This document shows positions 5,596 to 7,352 of a stretch of DNA of 7,352 bases, one piece after another. The position numbers and the translations under genes were made by a program. The notes below the pieces were generated by a model. It saw only the letters and a program-made list of their open reading frames with translations, had not been told where the DNA came from and searched no databases. The stretch's first letter is position 1; every line of letters begins with the position of its first letter. Source of the DNA: Acetobacteraceae bacterium (GTDB lineage: Bacteria; Pseudomonadota; Alphaproteobacteria; Acetobacterales; Acetobacteraceae); NCBI GenBank assembly GCA_947475475.1, contig CANJOG010000088.1, positions 1 through 7,352 on the forward strand, written 5' to 3'.

Positions 5596-7352
5596 TCAGC
5601 CCAGAAAATCGCGGATTTGCGCCGCTGCCTCGGACAGGCCGACGCGCTGGATGATCACGCCCTCGGGGAAGGCGGAGAGCAGGCGGGTGGGCGTCTGCCG
5701 GTCCAGCAGGACGAAGGCGCCGCGGTCGGTGCCGGTGCGGATCAGCCGGCCGAAGGCCTGGCGCAGGCGCAGGCGGGCGATGCGGTCGTCATAGGCTTTG
5801 GGATCGCCGCCGGAGAGATGCGCCCGGCGTTCGCGGTGCAGGATATCCGGGCGCGGCCAGGGCACCCGCTCGAAGACCACCAGGCGCAGCGCGCGGCCGG
5901 GGACATCGACGCCGTCGCGCATGGCATCGGTGCCCAGCAGGCAGCTTTCTTCCTCAGTGCGGAAGATGTCGACCAGCGTCGCATTGTCCATGGCATCGAC
6001 ATGCTGGGCCAGCAGGGGGATGCCGGCTGCCTCCAGGTCCGGGGCGATGCGGGCATGGACGGCGCGCAGGCGGTCGATGGCGGTGAACAGGCCGAGCCCG
6101 CCGCCGCCGGCCGCCAGGAACAGGGACCGGTAGGCGCCGGCGAGCGAGGCCATGTCGCGGGCCGCCACATCGGTGATCACGAAGGCGCGGGTTTGCGCCG
6201 CATAGTCGAACGGGCTGGGCAGGGCGGCGCGGATGGCGGGCGAGGGCAGGTGGTTCGCACCCACCTGGGCCTCGGCGGCTTCCCATTCAGCCTCCGCCCC
6301 GCCTTCCACGTCGCGCCTTCCGCCGCAATCGCGCAGGGTGGCGGAGGTGATCAGCACGCCATGCGCCGGGCGGGCCAGGGTGACGGCGAAGGGGATGGTC
6401 GGGTCCAGCCAGTGGCGGTTCAGCCCGACATCGCGGTCATGCCCCTCGGCGCGGGTCAGGCGGAGGAAATGGATGTGCTCGGGCCGCTCTCCGGGGGCGG
6501 GGGGCTCCATGCCGACCGAGGCGAGCATGGTCTGCCAGGCTGACAGGCGATCAAGCGCGCGGCGGCCGAGTGAGCGGCAGACCGCCTCGATGCGGAGGCG
6601 GAGGGCTGCGTCCAGTTCTTCCTCGTCGTCGTCCAGCCGGGCGGCGAGGCGGTTGGAGAGCATGGCCAGCGGTTCGGAAATACGCAGCAAGGCGCGGCGC
6701 AGGCGGTCGGCGGTGGAGGCCAGGGCGGCATCGACCGGGTAGAGATCCTGCTCGAAGCCGCCGAAGTGGCGGAGTTCGCCATCACCGGCGAGGCGGGCGA
6801 GGATTTGTGATCTCGCGGCGCGCAGGAAGGCCTCGCCGGGGTTTTCCTGGCAGGGCTCGGTCCCTGCAAGTTCGGGTGGGGCGCCTTCCAGCCTTGTCTG
6901 CCACATCGGCGCGGGGAGTGCCCGGGCGGCGAGCAGGGCGGCTTCCATTGGGGCTTCGAGTTCACGCTTGCCGGCAACGAGATCCTCGATGCGGCGGCGC
7001 AGGCCGCGGGCGCGGGAGCGGTTGCCCTCGGCACCGAGCAGCCAGCGGCGGAGTTCGCCACCCTCGGCGCCGGAGAATTCGGCGGCGAAGGCGCCATCGG
7101 CGGCGTCGAAGACGTGGTGGCCTTCATCAAAGACATAGCGGGTCGGCACGGCCACATCGTCCAGCCCGCCGCCGACCGGGGAGGCGAAGGCGGCCTGGGC
7201 CATGACCAGGGCGTGGTTGGCGATGACCAGATCGGCGCCGCGCGCCCGGCGGATCGTGTGTTCGACGAAGCAGCGGCGGTAATGGCCGCAGGCGCCGTGG
7301 ATGCACTCGCCGCGGCGGTCGGCGAGGCCATAGAGCAGGCCATGGCCGAACA
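5596..7352 (-). CDS. DinG-type ATP-dependent DNA helicase with iron-sulfur cluster (5' partial)
   Basis: The frame is open from the right edge to TGA 5596, giving 584 residues of a superfamily 2, XPD/DinG-like 5'-3' helicase. Such proteins often have 700-950 residues, so the N-terminus with Walker A lies outside. Near the edge are three cysteines (codons 7303-7305, 7288-7290, 7270-7272) spaced C-x4-C-x5-C, the same as three of the four 4Fe-4S ligands in E. coli DinG as I remember them; the fourth would lie beyond the window. Then come the ANHALV segment, the Walker B DEGH box (7117-7128), SATL motif III (6334-6345), GVDVPG motif V (5896-5913) and the motif VI arginine-finger pattern QAFGRLIR (5737-5760). 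The ATG at 7201-7203 lies between the iron-sulfur region and DEGH and is not the start. Its role is probably resolving R-loops, D-loops or G-quadruplexes in replication and repair. The TerB-like gene follows. Confidence 0.92.
   Translation of the reverse strand, partial: FGHGLLYGLADRRGECIHGACGHYRRCFVEHTIRRARGADLVIANHALVMAQAAFASPVGGGLDDVAVPTRYVFDEGHHVFDAADGAFAAEFSGAEGGELRRWLLGAEGNRSRARGLRRRIEDLVAGKRELEAPMEAALLAARALPAPMWQTRLEGAPPELAGTEPCQENPGEAFLRAARSQILARLAGDGELRHFGGFEQDLYPVDAALASTADRLRRALLRISEPLAMLSNRLAARLDDDEEELDAALRLRIEAVCRSLGRRALDRLSAWQTMLASVGMEPPAPGERPEHIHFLRLTRAEGHDRDVGLNRHWLDPTIPFAVTLARPAHGVLITSATLRDCGGRRDVEGGAEAEWEAAEAQVGANHLPSPAIRAALPSPFDYAAQTRAFVITDVAARDMASLAGAYRSLFLAAGGGGLGLFTAIDRLRAVHARIAPDLEAAGIPLLAQHVDAMDNATLVDIFRTEEESCLLGTDAMRDGVDVPGRALRLVVFERVPWPRPDILHRERRAHLSGGDPKAYDDRIARLRLRQAFGRLIRTGTDRGAFVLLDRQTPTRLLSAFPEGVIIQRVGLSEAAAQIRDFLG

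Noticed and set aside
5617..6543. 308-codon open frame on the plus strand opposite the helicase gene
   Set aside because: Low-complexity Gly/Ala/Gln/Arg composition and no domain. The minus strand of the same stretch carries helicase motifs III, V and VI.
6456..7343. 295-codon minus-strand frame overlapping the helicase gene in another frame
   Set aside because: Low-complexity Ala/Pro/Ser-rich shadow; the helicase frame carries the DEGH box and the cysteine cluster in the same stretch.

Overview
The window looks like chromosomal DNA from a GC-rich alphaproteobacterium. The base composition, the close similarity (from memory) of the CynA/B/D and CynS proteins to alphaproteobacterial homologues, and a DUF3309 miniprotein typical of that class all point this way. 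No genus can be fixed from sequence alone. I see no mobile element, rRNA, tRNA or CRISPR array.

Layout. (1) Positions 1-1020, plus strand: the 3' part of a glutathione S-transferase gene, followed with no gap and in the same reading frame by a small cupin (DUF985/cupin_5) gene. (2) Positions 1021-1165: an intergenic region holding an excellent sigma-54 (-24/-12) promoter at 1113-1128 and a second, weaker match 45 bp upstream at 1068-1083. (3) Positions 1166-4781, plus strand: a compact four-gene cyanate operon. It encodes a Tat-exported substrate-binding protein, a membrane permease, an ATPase (CynA, CynB, CynD; NrtA/B/C-CmpA/B/C superfamily) and the enzyme cyanase (CynS). (4) Positions 4791-4821: a perfect 10-bp hairpin between the convergent cynS and DUF3309 genes. 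(5) Positions 4831-7352, minus strand: a 50-residue DUF3309 membrane miniprotein whose Shine-Dalgarno lies in a hairpin arm, a TerB-like protein, and a DinG-type iron-sulfur helicase cut by the right edge.

How the genes work together. The operon would import cyanate (possibly also nitrite or nitrate) with an ABC transporter. CynS would then convert it with bicarbonate to ammonia and CO2, giving both detoxification and a nitrogen source. The sigma-54 promoter fits nitrogen-responsive (NtrC-type) or cyanate-responsive enhancer-dependent control. No LysR-type cynR and no carbonic anhydrase gene, which flank cynS in E. coli, is present here.

The most interesting points are the tandem sigma-54 elements, the long Cys-containing extension in front of the Tat signal of CynA, the SD-sequestering hairpin upstream of DUF3309, and the same-frame GST/cupin junction. 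None of these amounts to a clearly new biological system; the core of the window is a recognisable cyanate-utilisation operon.
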